Of a DNA stretch of 64,000 nt, positions 25,309 to 33,576 are shown piece after piece. Under the pieces are notes generated by a model. It was not told the origin of the DNA and did not search any database. It saw nothing but the letters and a program-made list of their open reading frames with translations. Position 1 is the stretch's first letter. Each line of letters begins with the position of its first letter. Location: NCBI RefSeq assembly GCF_014205765.1, contig NZ_JACIIZ010000018.1, forward strand, positions 62,001 through 126,000, read 5' to 3'. The position numbers and the translations under genes are program-made. The DNA comes from Nitrospirillum iridis (GTDB lineage: Bacteria > Pseudomonadota > Alphaproteobacteria > Azospirillales > Azospirillaceae).

Positions 25309-25536
25309 GCGGCGCTGGGTGGGGGCGGCGCCCGTTCAAGGGTGGCCGACGCATGGCAGCATTTGCTTACGCTCCGTACCGTAGTGATATTGGTCACAGC
25401 CGCAGCGGTTCAGCGGGCATAGTCTTCCTCTTGTACCGGGGCTGGCCCCAACCGCCCTGGTACAGAGACGGCGACCCCCGCGTCCCGTTTCTGCTTCCCC
25501 GTCCGGGTGGGTTGCTCCCCGCGCCCAACCCGGCAT

Positions 25537-27105
25537 CTATGAAGGCCCGCCGCTCCCCCGCAGGCGGGCCTTTTTCTTTGGGCTGTCGGCGGAACGCGCG
25601 GGGAATTGCCGCCGCAACCGCCTTGTGCTGACGACAACCCCCGTCAGGCTGAACACCAGGCCCAGCGTCAGGGGCTGCAATTCCAGGGTCCAGCGCAGCA
25701 TCGGCCGGCCGGTCAGGCCGGGGAAGTTGAAGGTGTGGAGGGCGAAGTAGACCCAGGCATAGGTGCTGCGGCTGTCGTCCATGACGACAAGGATGCGGCC
25801 GGCGTGTCCATCCACGTAAACGTCGACCGGCTTTGCGCCCTTTATCGCGAAGCGCCGGGTGTCGGTCGTCATTCCCTCCGCCAGGGCATAGAGGTCGGTC
25901 GCGTCCACGCTGCCGGCCGCGCTCACCGCTGTACCGGGCCAGGCGTTCCGCAGCCCGGCGGCCAACACCTCATCGGGCAGGAACAGGGAAGGGCCCCCAC
26001 CCGGTATCATGGTCCGGGGGGGCGCCCCGCCGCCATAGGCGGTGATGACGGGATGTCCGGCCACGGCGCCGAAGCGCAGTTCCGTGGCGGAGCCCAGGGC
26101 GCGCAGGTCATCCAGGGTCAGCGCCGCGACGGCGGCCTCCAGCGTGAGGCCCTGGAAGGCCGCGCGCCGGTCGTCGCCAGCCTCTCCCGTCGAGAAGAGG
26201 CGGCCATGGTCCATGGATAGCCAGCCGCTGAGGATCCAGGTGAAGACGAACAGCCCGGCGCCGAGGCCCAGCAGATGGTGCCAACCCAACCACCCGCGAA
26301 ACGGGGTCAGGGCGCGCCGGCGGGACGCCCGCGCCTTCATCGTGCGGTAGATGCCCAGCCAAATCCCCGCGATCGTGGTGAGCAGGGCCCACAGCGATAT
26401 CCACCACACCACTTGGTTCCACAGGCTCCAATCCTGGCGGATGGGTGTGAAATAGACCCAGTGCAGGACGGCGCCGCACCAGTTCCAGGCCCGCTCCGCC
26501 CGTGTGGCCCGCTGCAGGACCTCGCCGGTGGTGGCGGAGACGTACAGCCAGGTGTGGGCCGTGTCCGCCAGCACCACACGATAAAACGGGCGGTACCGGT
26601 TGAAGCGATGGTGGACCACCCACTGGTCGTACGCCAAAGGACCCTCGACATGGTCGACCGCATCCCCGGCGAAGCGGCCGGCGATGGCGGCCGCCTGGCT
26701 GGGCGTCAGCGGACCAGGGGGCAGTGGATTCGGCGGTGGCGCGGCGTCGCCCGCGACCGCCACGTCCGGCCGCCCCGGAACTTGCAGCAGGTAGCGGGGG
26801 TGGCCGTCGGCGCTGACCAGTCGCAGGTCGGTCGCATCGGGGGCCTGGGCCAGCGCGGCGGCCGGTGTCACCGCCATGGCATCCAGGGCGATGGGCTCGG
26901 CCGCCTCCCGCCGGGCCGCGTCGGGCAGGGCGGGGAAGGGCACGAACATCAGGACGGCGCCGCTGGCGAACCAGACGGTGAACAGCAGGCACAGGACGAC
27001 GCCCGCCCACCGGTGAAACCACGACAGCCACCGCAGCACCGTTGGCCACCGGATCGGCCACCGGGTGCCGCTGCCCGTGGGGCGGGGCCTAGAACTTGGC
27101 GACAA
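25537..27105 (-). CDS. PepSY-associated transmembrane protein (PiuB-like)
   Basis: A 522-residue inner-membrane protein of the PepSY_TM family that often accompanies TonB receptors and is thought to reduce or release iron or other metals in the periplasm. TM1 (about 27-53, HRWAGVVLCLLFTVWFASGAVLMF) carries the conserved HRW motif. Two middle membrane helices lie around 235-255 and 277-300 (WHHLLGLGAGLFVFTWILSG), and the last at about 478-500 (PLTLGLVFSLTGVVVST). Conserved histidines (HRW, LHW, GWHH, LHTF) may bind haem. The TTG start at 27105 has GAGGTGGG upstream and overlaps the end of the TonB receptor gene by 17 nt. Confidence 0.85.
   Translation of the reverse strand: MSPSSRPRPTGSGTRWPIRWPTVLRWLSWFHRWAGVVLCLLFTVWFASGAVLMFVPFPALPDAARREAAEPIALDAMAVTPAAALAQAPDATDLRLVSADGHPRYLLQVPGRPDVAVAGDAAPPPNPLPPGPLTPSQAAAIAGRFAGDAVDHVEGPLAYDQWVVHHRFNRYRPFYRVVLADTAHTWLYVSATTGEVLQRATRAERAWNWCGAVLHWVYFTPIRQDWSLWNQVVWWISLWALLTTIAGIWLGIYRTMKARASRRRALTPFRGWLGWHHLLGLGAGLFVFTWILSGWLSMDHGRLFSTGEAGDDRRAAFQGLTLEAAVAALTLDDLRALGSATELRFGAVAGHPVITAYGGGAPPRTMIPGGGPSLFLPDEVLAAGLRNAWPGTAVSAAGSVDATDLYALAEGMTTDTRRFAIKGAKPVDVYVDGHAGRILVVMDDSRSTYAWVYFALHTFNFPGLTGRPMLRWTLELQPLTLGLVFSLTGVVVSTRRLRRQFPARSADSPKKKARLRGSGGPS
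25542..25580 (+). terminator. Intrinsic terminator overlapping the PepSY gene end
   Basis: AAGGCCCGCC (25542-25551) and GGCGGGCCTT (25563-25572) form a perfect 10-bp stem followed by TTTTTCTTT. It works in the + direction, so it ends a transcript coming from the SDR gene or from within 25309-25541. Its arms lie inside the 3' end of the convergent PepSY gene. Confidence 0.8.
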
Positions 27106-29263
27106 TGCCCACCTCGGCGCTGCGGGGGGCGCCCAACATGACCTCCGACGGATAATAGATATCCGCCCACTGCGCGTAGGCCTTGTCGAACAGGTTGTTG
27201 ATGCGCCCGGTCAACATCAGGCCGGCCGACAGGCGGTATGAGGCGTAGAGGTCCACCAGATAATAGCTGTCAAGCCGGACGGTGTTGGCGGCGTTGGCGT
27301 AGCGGGCGCCGACGTAGCGGACGCCGCCGCCAACCTCCAAGGGCAGCCCGCCGATGTCCGACACGCTGGTCCACAGGTTGCCTGTCCACCGGGGAATGTC
27401 CGGCGGCTGGTTGCCGCTGTCGTTCAGGCCCGTGTTGGTGTCGATGAAATAGCCGTAGCGGCTGTCGGTGTACGCGGCATTGGCGCTGACGGTCCAATGG
27501 TCGGTGACGCGCAGGTTGCCGGACACCTCCACCCCCTTGGATCGCTGGCTGCCGATGTTGGTCAACACGTCCAGCGCCGTCTGGGTCAGGATGTTCTGGC
27601 GCAGGATGTCATAGACCGCCAGGGTGGCGTCGGCGCGATGGTCCGGGGTGTTGGCCTTTACCCCCACCTCGACCTGATGGGAACTGCTGAGGCCGAAATT
27701 CTCGCCCGCGTTCACCAGGAAGATGTTGGAGCCGACCGGGTCCTGCCCCGTGGTGAAGGAGACATAGGGGGTGATGGTGTCGGTGACATTGTAAACCGCA
27801 CCCACCCGCCAGGTGCCGGAGCGGTAGGTGCGGGTGAAGCTGGTGGCGGCGCTATAGCTGCCGTCGAAATTGTAGTTCTTGCGGTCCAGGTCCAGCACAT
27901 CGTAGCGCCCGCCGGTGACGAGCTTCAGGGCGGGGGTGACATCGATCGCGTCCTCGAAGAACACGGACGCGTCGTCCCATTTGGTAGGGCTTTGTTTGCC
28001 CGTCAGGGCGCCGAAGACACCAGGACTGGGGGCGAAGGGATCGACGCTGTCGCCATCGGGGAAGCCGCGGATGCGGTTGAAATCCAGGTGGTTGTAGTCG
28101 AACCCCACCACCACCTTGTTGGGCAGGGTGAACAGATCGCCCTTGTAAGCGACGCTGCCCTGGTCGCCCACCAGATCCTGCTTGTGGATGACGAAAAAGC
28201 GGTCGCGATCGATCAACTTGGTCGCGGTGTTGAACTGATAGGTCTCGGCGTCGATCCAGTGACGGTCGGCATGGAAGTAATAGGTGACGTTCTCGACCGT
28301 CAGGTTTTCGTTGGGCGACCACTTCACCAGGATCTGCGGCCAAGTCTGTTCGGAATGGATGCTGGCGTCGGTGACGTTGTAGTTCACGTAGCGCATGCGC
28401 TCGTCCAGCGTCAGCCCGTTGGTGGACGAGATCACGCCGCTCAGCGGCTTGGTCGCGAAGGATGTGGGCACCAGGGGCGTGCCGAAATAGGTGGATGGGT
28501 TGTCCTGCAGGTAGTCCACCATCACCTGGATCTCCACCGTTTCGGTGGGCCTCCACACCAGGGAGAAGGTGGCGTTGGTGGAATCGGCACCGGCGTCATG
28601 CACATAGCCGTCGGTGCCGGTGCGGCTCACGTCCAGGCGCACCGCCACCTTGTCACCGAAGTGGGTGGTGCCGCCGACACCGATGTTGGTGGTGCCGAAG
28701 CTGCCAAAGGTGGCCAGGGCGTTGACCTCGGGCGTGCCGAAGCTGGGCCCCTTGTTCACGATGTTGACCACGCCGCCGATGGCGCCCTGACCATACAGCA
28801 CCGACGCCGGCCCCTTCAGGATCTCGACGCTTTCCAGATTGAAGGTGTTTTGCGGCCGGTTGGTCATGTTGGACGGCCCCAGATAGAGCCCGTTGTGCAG
28901 GACCGTGATCTGGTCGCCGGTGAAGCCGCGCATGGAGAAGGAGGAGGAGTCGCCCGGCGACCCGCCGGAGGTGACGCCGGGCAGGCTGTCGGCAGCCTGC
29001 TCCACGGTGGCGAAGCCGCGGCCGATCATCTCGTCACTGTCGATGGTGTCCAGCGTCGCCGGCGTTTCGCGCGCGCTCAACCCCAGGCGGCTGGCTGTCG
29101 GCGTGAACTGCTCCAGCGATCGCGTTTTGGCGGCGGTGACGGTGATGACGTCCACCGGCTGAAGGTCGTCCGCCGCCTGCTGCGCCCGTGCCGGCCCACC
29201 TAGGCCCATCGCCAAAGCGAGCACAGAGGCGGCCGTCCACCTGATGCCCCCGCCATCCCGCAT
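27089..29263 (-). CDS. TonB-dependent siderophore-type receptor
   Basis: A 724-residue outer-membrane receptor. The signal peptide ends at ARAQ, then comes a TonB box-like segment (DVITVTAAK). The plug domain has ETPATLDTIDSDEMIGRG, the SFSMRGFTGDQI motif and the LESVEILKGPASVLYGQGA signature. The long C-terminal part is a 22-strand barrel ending in an aromatic (VGIVAKF). The ATG at 29263 follows AGGGGAACGACT and starts a normal signal peptide; the frame extends further upstream without features. It is translationally coupled to the PepSY gene. Its place 223 nt downstream of the zinc/nickel operon suggests a metal chelate as substrate, but the substrate is not readable from sequence. Confidence 0.9.
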   Translation of the reverse strand: MRDGGGIRWTAASVLALAMGLGGPARAQQAADDLQPVDVITVTAAKTRSLEQFTPTASRLGLSARETPATLDTIDSDEMIGRGFATVEQAADSLPGVTSGGSPGDSSSFSMRGFTGDQITVLHNGLYLGPSNMTNRPQNTFNLESVEILKGPASVLYGQGAIGGVVNIVNKGPSFGTPEVNALATFGSFGTTNIGVGGTTHFGDKVAVRLDVSRTGTDGYVHDAGADSTNATFSLVWRPTETVEIQVMVDYLQDNPSTYFGTPLVPTSFATKPLSGVISSTNGLTLDERMRYVNYNVTDASIHSEQTWPQILVKWSPNENLTVENVTYYFHADRHWIDAETYQFNTATKLIDRDRFFVIHKQDLVGDQGSVAYKGDLFTLPNKVVVGFDYNHLDFNRIRGFPDGDSVDPFAPSPGVFGALTGKQSPTKWDDASVFFEDAIDVTPALKLVTGGRYDVLDLDRKNYNFDGSYSAATSFTRTYRSGTWRVGAVYNVTDTITPYVSFTTGQDPVGSNIFLVNAGENFGLSSSHQVEVGVKANTPDHRADATLAVYDILRQNILTQTALDVLTNIGSQRSKGVEVSGNLRVTDHWTVSANAAYTDSRYGYFIDTNTGLNDSGNQPPDIPRWTGNLWTSVSDIGGLPLEVGGGVRYVGARYANAANTVRLDSYYLVDLYASYRLSAGLMLTGRINNLFDKAYAQWADIYYPSEVMLGAPRSAEVGIVAKF

Positions 29264-29373
29264 AGTCGTTCCCCTGTCGCGCTGCCAACTGCCCTGCATT
29301 TTTCCCCGGTTTTCCGTTGAAAGAACAAGCGTAACCTGACGCCAGTTCGTGTGGTGTGATTTAAATTTTATAC

Positions 29374-29388
29374 ACAGATAAAATCTGT
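29374..29388. promoter_or_regulatory. Inverted repeat upstream of the TonB receptor
   Basis: ACAGAT and ATCTGT flank AAA as a perfect 6-bp inverted repeat in a distinctly AT-rich patch (29355-29395) upstream of the receptor start at 29263. It may be an operator or promoter element. It does not match the Zur palindrome near 32.55 kb or a standard Fur box. Confidence 0.35.
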
Positions 29389-29486
29389 TTATTTGACCCG
29401 CGCGCCATGATCCCGGTCCATTCCTTTCATTGTCGGAAAGACCAAGGGCCGCCCCCGTGCCCGACTTGGTGGGCCGCCTGACGGCG

Positions 29487-30302
29487 CTAGGGCTTTTGCG
29501 CCTGTCCCCGCATTCGTGTCCATGCATGAGGGCTGCCCAGCAGGATCACGACGCCCAGGGCGCCGCCGGCGCCCAGCAGGGTGAAACTGGTGTCGTCGAT
29601 GTCCACGCCGTGCCCGCTGATCTCAAGCAGCGCGAACAGCGCCATCCCATACGATAGGGCGACGATCAGCCAGCCAACCGCCCGGCGGTATCGCTGGATG
29701 ACGGCGGTTGGGCTGTCGCGTGAGCGCAGCAGGCGGCTCACGATCTGGCTGTCGAGCGTGTCGGCGAGGATCATTCCGGCCGCGAAGGCGATGATGATCC
29801 CGGCAATGGCGGCGAGGCCGCCTTGGGTCGTCGCCGCGGCGCCCCATGCCGCCGCCTGGGTGGCCGTGTCGAACACCAGCCCGAAGACGATCCCGACAGC
29901 GACCAGCGCCGCGGGGTGGGTGCTGGTGCGCAGCCGCGCCGGAATCAGGCCCGCCCGCCAGCCGACCGGCGCATAAGGGCGCCGCCGCAGCAGCGCGGCG
30001 AGATTGAGCGATCCGACGAAGGCCAGCAGCAGGATGACGGCGATGTCGACGGTCGGCGCGAACCATGGCGGCATGGCCAGTCGACGGGCGAACGCCGCCA
30101 CGCCGACCGCCACGCCCGCGACCGCCAGGCTGTGCCCCAGGGCGAACAGCGTTCCCGTCCAGGGCGACAGGCGCGGCCGCTCATCGACCATGCGGAAGAC
30201 GATATTGTCGATGACGGCGACGTGATCGGGATCGAGCCCATGGCGCAGTCCCAGCACGAACATCAGGCTCAAGGTCGGCAGGGCCAGCGACACGTCGCTC
30301 AT
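29487..30302 (-). CDS. NiCoT-type (HoxN/HupN/NixA-like) metal permease
   Basis: A 271-residue inner-membrane permease. Family motifs are visible in order: GLRHGLDPDHVAVIDN (HxxxxDH, the metal-selectivity helix), FALGHSLAV and GLVFDTATQAA. About seven to eight membrane helices are present. NiCoT proteins import nickel or cobalt. The presence here behind a Zur-like operator and next to a CobW GTPase raises the possibility that it serves zinc. The start at 30302 overlaps the DUF1289 stop by 4 nt. It is the last gene of the coupled operon. Confidence 0.85.
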   Translation of the reverse strand: MSDVSLALPTLSLMFVLGLRHGLDPDHVAVIDNIVFRMVDERPRLSPWTGTLFALGHSLAVAGVAVGVAAFARRLAMPPWFAPTVDIAVILLLAFVGSLNLAALLRRRPYAPVGWRAGLIPARLRTSTHPAALVAVGIVFGLVFDTATQAAAWGAAATTQGGLAAIAGIIIAFAAGMILADTLDSQIVSRLLRSRDSPTAVIQRYRRAVGWLIVALSYGMALFALLEISGHGVDIDDTSFTLLGAGGALGVVILLGSPHAWTRMRGQAQKP

Positions 30303-30496
30303 GAACGGTCTCCCGCCGTCTGGGAAGCGCGCGCCGCCAGCTTGGCCAGGCGGCGAGGTAGGTCGGCGCTGATCGCCAACAGTTTCGGCCGGGACGCCTT
30401 GCGCCAGATCCGGCATTCATCCAGGGTCCGTCCGCAGGCGACGCACCAGCCGGTGCACCCATCGAACCGGCAGACCTCGACGCAGGGGCTTCTCAT
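30299..30496 (-). CDS. DUF1289 cysteine-rich small protein
   Basis: A 65-residue protein of the DUF1289 family. The N-terminal half holds six cysteines (SPCVEVCRFDGCTGWCVACG, then DEC), a probable metal-binding cluster. The C-terminal half is a basic helix (RPKLLAISADLPRRLAKLAAR). DUF1289 proteins are widespread and uncharacterised. The gene overlaps both neighbours by 4 nt (ATGA), so it is translated with the WD40 and permease genes. A metal-related role is inferred from the cysteines and the operon. Confidence 0.8.
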   Translation of the reverse strand: MRSPCVEVCRFDGCTGWCVACGRTLDECRIWRKASRPKLLAISADLPRRLAKLAARASQTAGDRS

Positions 30497-31560
30497 GCCC
30501 GCGCCCGCATGTTCAGCAGGCCGATCCGCCCGTCCTCGGCACCCCAGCCCAGCCATGTGCCGGCGTCGTTCCAGGCAAGGGCGGTGATCGGCGCTCCACG
30601 CCCATCGACGTCGAGGGTCCGGTCGTCCGCCGGCCGCGCCAGCGTCACCGCACCGTCGTCATAGCCGACCGCCAACAGGTCCTCCCGTGGGTGGAAAGCG
30701 ACGCGGGTCACGATCGCGCCCATGCGTTCCGCCACCAGCAGCGGGGGCTTGCCCATCGGTCCGGTCTTGCCGTCGAACGGCCACAGCACCGCGCGTCCGT
30801 CGCCGCCCGTGGCCAGCCATTTGGCGCGCCGGTCCCAGGAAAAGCTGCGCGTCTTGGCGGCATATCCCGGCATCCGCATGTCAAGCATCCCGGGCAGTTG
30901 CCAAGCGTGCAGCCCCGTTTCCTGAAGGGCGGTGACAAGGTATCGCCCGTCCGGGCTCAGCGTGCAGGTCAGATGGGAGCCGACCCAGTTGAGCGCGGTG
31001 CCGCCGCTCGCGGCATTGGTGGCATAGTGCAAGGTGGCGCCGTTATAATGGGCAACCGCCAACCGCTTGCCTTTGCCGTCGAGCGCCAGGCCGCCGATGG
31101 ACGAGCCGATCGTGTAGCGATGCGCTGGCGCGGTGCCGCCGGCCAGCCAGACCACGGCCTCGCGCCCGGCACCGGCGACGATCAGGCCGGAGGTGGCGCT
31201 GGCGACGAGGTGCTCGACCCAGCGCCGTGGAAAATGGCCCAGACCGTCCACGCGTCCATCAAGGCCTACGCGCCGGACGTGGCCATCGTCACCGCCGGTC
31301 ACGATGGAGCGCCCGTCGGGGTGGCGGCAGGCGCTCAGGATCGCGCCGTCGTGCGCGGTCCACGCGGCCATGTCCCCACCGCCATCGAGCTGGCGGACGG
31401 TGCCATCGCCCAAGGTGGCCAAGAGGGTGTCGCCCAGCCAGAGGATCGCCGTCGGTTGGGCGTCGACCGCGACATGGCGGCCATAGCGACCGACCAGGGT
31501 GTCGTTGCCATCGCCTGCCACCCCGCCGCCTGCCGGGGTCATCATAGGTGCCGCCAGCAT
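30493..31560 (-). CDS. WD40-repeat beta-propeller protein of the zinc operon
   Basis: A 355-residue protein with about seven WD40-like blades (TAHDGAILSACRHPDGRSIVTG, ALNWVGSHLTCTLSPDGRYLV, ITALAWNDAGTWLGWGAEDG and similar). There is no signal peptide, so it should be a cytoplasmic propeller that binds a partner. The ATG at 31560 overlaps the CobW stop by 4 nt and the stop overlaps DUF1289 by 4 nt. WD40 genes recur next to Zur-linked COG0523 GTPases in alphaproteobacteria, but their job is not established. A scaffold or metallochaperone-docking role is an inference. Confidence 0.85.
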   Translation of the reverse strand: MLAAPMMTPAGGGVAGDGNDTLVGRYGRHVAVDAQPTAILWLGDTLLATLGDGTVRQLDGGGDMAAWTAHDGAILSACRHPDGRSIVTGGDDGHVRRVGLDGRVDGLGHFPRRWVEHLVASATSGLIVAGAGREAVVWLAGGTAPAHRYTIGSSIGGLALDGKGKRLAVAHYNGATLHYATNAASGGTALNWVGSHLTCTLSPDGRYLVTALQETGLHAWQLPGMLDMRMPGYAAKTRSFSWDRRAKWLATGGDGRAVLWPFDGKTGPMGKPPLLVAERMGAIVTRVAFHPREDLLAVGYDDGAVTLARPADDRTLDVDGRGAPITALAWNDAGTWLGWGAEDGRIGLLNMRARA

Positions 31561-32534
31561 CAGTTGGCCCGCGCCGCGCACGCGGCGAACCCTTGCCGCA
31601 GCGCCGCCGCATCCAGGTTGCGGCCGATGAACACCATCCGGCTGGTTCGCGTCTCGCCGGGCTTCCAGTCGCGCTGATGGTCCCCTTCCAGCAGCATGTG
31701 CACGCCTTGGACGACGTAGCGCTGCTCCTCGCCGGGGAAGCACAGGATGCCCTTCAGGCGCAGGATGTCCTGTCCCCGTTCGGCGGTCAGCCGGCGCAGC
31801 CAGGGCATGAACAGGTCGGGCCGGATGGGTGTGTCCGATGTCACCGACACCGACGTGATCGCCACGTCGTGTTCGTGATCATCCTCGGAAAGGAAGTTGG
31901 GCTCGATGGCCAGGATGCGGTCGAGGTCGAACGCGCCGCGCTCCAGCACCTCTTCCACCGGGATGACGCAATTGCGCGTTTCGTGCAGGCGCGCCTGGTT
32001 GTTGATGGTCCGGATCCGCTGCCGCACCGTTTCCAACTCCCGGTCATCGACAAGGTCGATCTTGTTCAGCAGGATGACGTCGGCGAACGCGATCTGCTCC
32101 TCCGCCTCATGGCTGTCCTCCAGCCGGGCCAAGACATGGCGGGCGTCGACCACCGTCACGATCGCATCCAGGCTGACGCGCGCCCGCACATCGGTGTCGA
32201 CGAAAAAGGTCTGCGCCACGGGGGCGGGGTCGGCGAGGCCGGTGGTCTCGATGATGATGGCGTCGAAGCCGCCCTTGCGCTTCATCAGTCCCTCGATGAT
32301 GCGGATCAGGTCGCCGCGCACGGTGCAGCAGATACAGCCGTTATTCATTTCGAACACTTCTTCATCGGCATCGACCACAAGATCGTTGTCGATGCCGATG
32401 GCGCCGAATTCATTGACGATGACGGCGTACCTGCGGCCGTGATTTTCGCTGAGGATGCGGTTGAGCAGCGTGGTCTTGCCAGCGCCGAGATAGCCGGTCA
32501 GCACGGTGACGGGGATGGGCGGGGCGGCGGTCAT
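31560..32534 (-). CDS. CobW/COG0523 metallochaperone GTPase
   Basis: A 324-residue G3E-family GTPase. Walker A is GYLGAGKTT (residues 14-22), the metal-binding CxCC motif is C67-I-C-C in NNGCICCTVRGD, the Walker B-like segment is IIIETTGLADP, and the nucleotide-specificity motif is LLNKIDLVD. The C-terminal CobW_C domain follows, with a short EDDHEHD metal-binding patch. Zur-regulated members (ZigA/ZagA type) deliver zinc to client proteins under starvation. The ATG at 32534 is chosen over a TTG four codons upstream that falls inside the operator palindrome. It is the first gene of the coupled operon. Confidence 0.92.
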   Translation of the reverse strand: MTAAPPIPVTVLTGYLGAGKTTLLNRILSENHGRRYAVIVNEFGAIGIDNDLVVDADEEVFEMNNGCICCTVRGDLIRIIEGLMKRKGGFDAIIIETTGLADPAPVAQTFFVDTDVRARVSLDAIVTVVDARHVLARLEDSHEAEEQIAFADVILLNKIDLVDDRELETVRQRIRTINNQARLHETRNCVIPVEEVLERGAFDLDRILAIEPNFLSEDDHEHDVAITSVSVTSDTPIRPDLFMPWLRRLTAERGQDILRLKGILCFPGEEQRYVVQGVHMLLEGDHQRDWKPGETRTSRMVFIGRNLDAAALRQGFAACAARAN

Positions 32535-32544
32535 GACACGATCC

Positions 32545-32568
32545 AACGTTATGTTATAACATAACGTT
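32545..32568. promoter_or_regulatory. Zur-like operator, perfect 24-bp palindrome
   Basis: AACGTTATGTTA is followed directly by its exact reverse complement TAACATAACGTT. The core GTTATGTTATAACATAAC agrees with the alphaproteobacterial Zur box. It lies 11 nt upstream of the CobW ATG and covers the predicted transcription start, the position expected for a repressor site. Confidence 0.85.
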
Positions 32569-32597
32569 CGTTATAACGTATCCGCCACCAAACTCAA
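32569..32597 (-). promoter_or_regulatory. Predicted promoter of the CobW operon
   Basis: On the minus strand a -35 TTGAGT (32597-32592), a 16-nt spacer and a -10 TATAAC (32575-32570) place transcription start inside the Zur-like palindrome. The -10 lies in a second, shorter perfect palindrome CGTTATAACG (32569-32578). Confidence 0.6.
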
Positions 32598-32628
32598 CCC
32601 CTTCCAAAATTCCGCGTTGGCCCGGGGG

Positions 32629-33504
32629 TTACGCGTGCGGAACGTAGGGCACGCCGTTGCGCTTGAACCATTCCAGCATCTGCTTCCACGCCACCTTGGC
32701 GTCGGCGGGGTTATAGCTGGGGCGGTAGTCGGCGTTGAAGCCGTGGCCGGAATCGTTGAACACCATGATCTTGCAATCTTTGGCCGCTTTGTCGCCGTCG
32801 GCCAAAGCCGCCCGCATCTGTTCCACGCTGCTGACCGGGATGCTTTCGTCCTTGGCGCCATAGAGGCCCAGGACCGGGGCGTTCAACTGGTTTACCAGGT
32901 CGATGGGGTTCTTGGGATGCAGTGGGTCGGTGCCGCCCACCAGCCGCCCATACCACGCGGCGCCGGCCTTCAGGTCGGGATTGTGGGCGGAATACAGCCA
33001 GACGATGCGTCCACCCCAGCAGAATCCGGTGATGGCCAGCCGACTGGTGTCGCCCTTGCCGTGGGCCGCCACGTAGGCGACGGTGGCGTCCAGGTCTGCC
33101 ATCACCTGCTCGTCCGGCACTTTGGAGACGATATCGCGCACCAGCGTGGGGATGTCGGCGACCTTGGTGGCGTCACCCTGGCGGAAATAAAGATCGGGAG
33201 CGATGGCGTAATAGCCCGACTTGGCCAGCCGCCGGCACAGGTCGCGGATGTGTTCGTGCACCCCGAAGATTTCCTGGACCACCAGCACCACCGGATGGCC
33301 GCCGCCCTTGCCTGTCCATTTGGGAACAGCACGATAGGCGCCCATCGTGGCGCCACCCGCCACGGGCACCTGCACCATCTCGGCGTCGATGGAGTCGGTG
33401 TCGGTGGTGATGGTCTCCGCCGAGACGGGCAGCACCGCCAGCGCGAAGCCGGTGGCCAGGCTGGCGGCGGTGAAGCCGCGACGGTTGATCAAGCTGTCTT
33501 CCAT
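32629..33504 (-). CDS. Exported dienelactone hydrolase family protein
   Basis: A 291-residue alpha/beta hydrolase of the dienelactone hydrolase family. The catalytic Cys is in [12 protein letters not shown], the Asp in [12 protein letters not shown] and the His in [13 protein letters not shown], forming the Cys-Asp-His triad. The N-terminus ([19 protein letters not shown]) looks like a Tat-type signal, so the enzyme may act in the periplasm, unlike classical cytoplasmic ClcD. It has its own start (AAGGGTG upstream) and ends 61 nt before the predicted -10 side of the CobW operon. The substrate is unknown; lactone or ester hydrolysis is the family activity. Confidence 0.88.
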   Translation of the reverse strand: MEDSLINRRGFTAASLATGFALAVLPVSAETITTDTDSIDAEMVQVPVAGGATMGAYRAVPKWTGKGGGHPVVLVVQEIFGVHEHIRDLCRRLAKSGYYAIAPDLYFRQGDATKVADIPTLVRDIVSKVPDEQVMADLDATVAYVAAHGKGDTSRLAITGFCWGGRIVWLYSAHNPDLKAGAAWYGRLVGGTDPLHPKNPIDLVNQLNAPVLGLYGAKDESIPVSSVEQMRAALADGDKAAKDCKIMVFNDSGHGFNADYRPSYNPADAKVAWKQMLEWFKRNGVPYVPHA

Positions 33505-33576
33505 GGAAGTCGCACCCTTCTTCGTTGTTATCGCTGGTGGTCGTTTATGGCCGTCGGGGAGGGGGGCAGGACCTCG

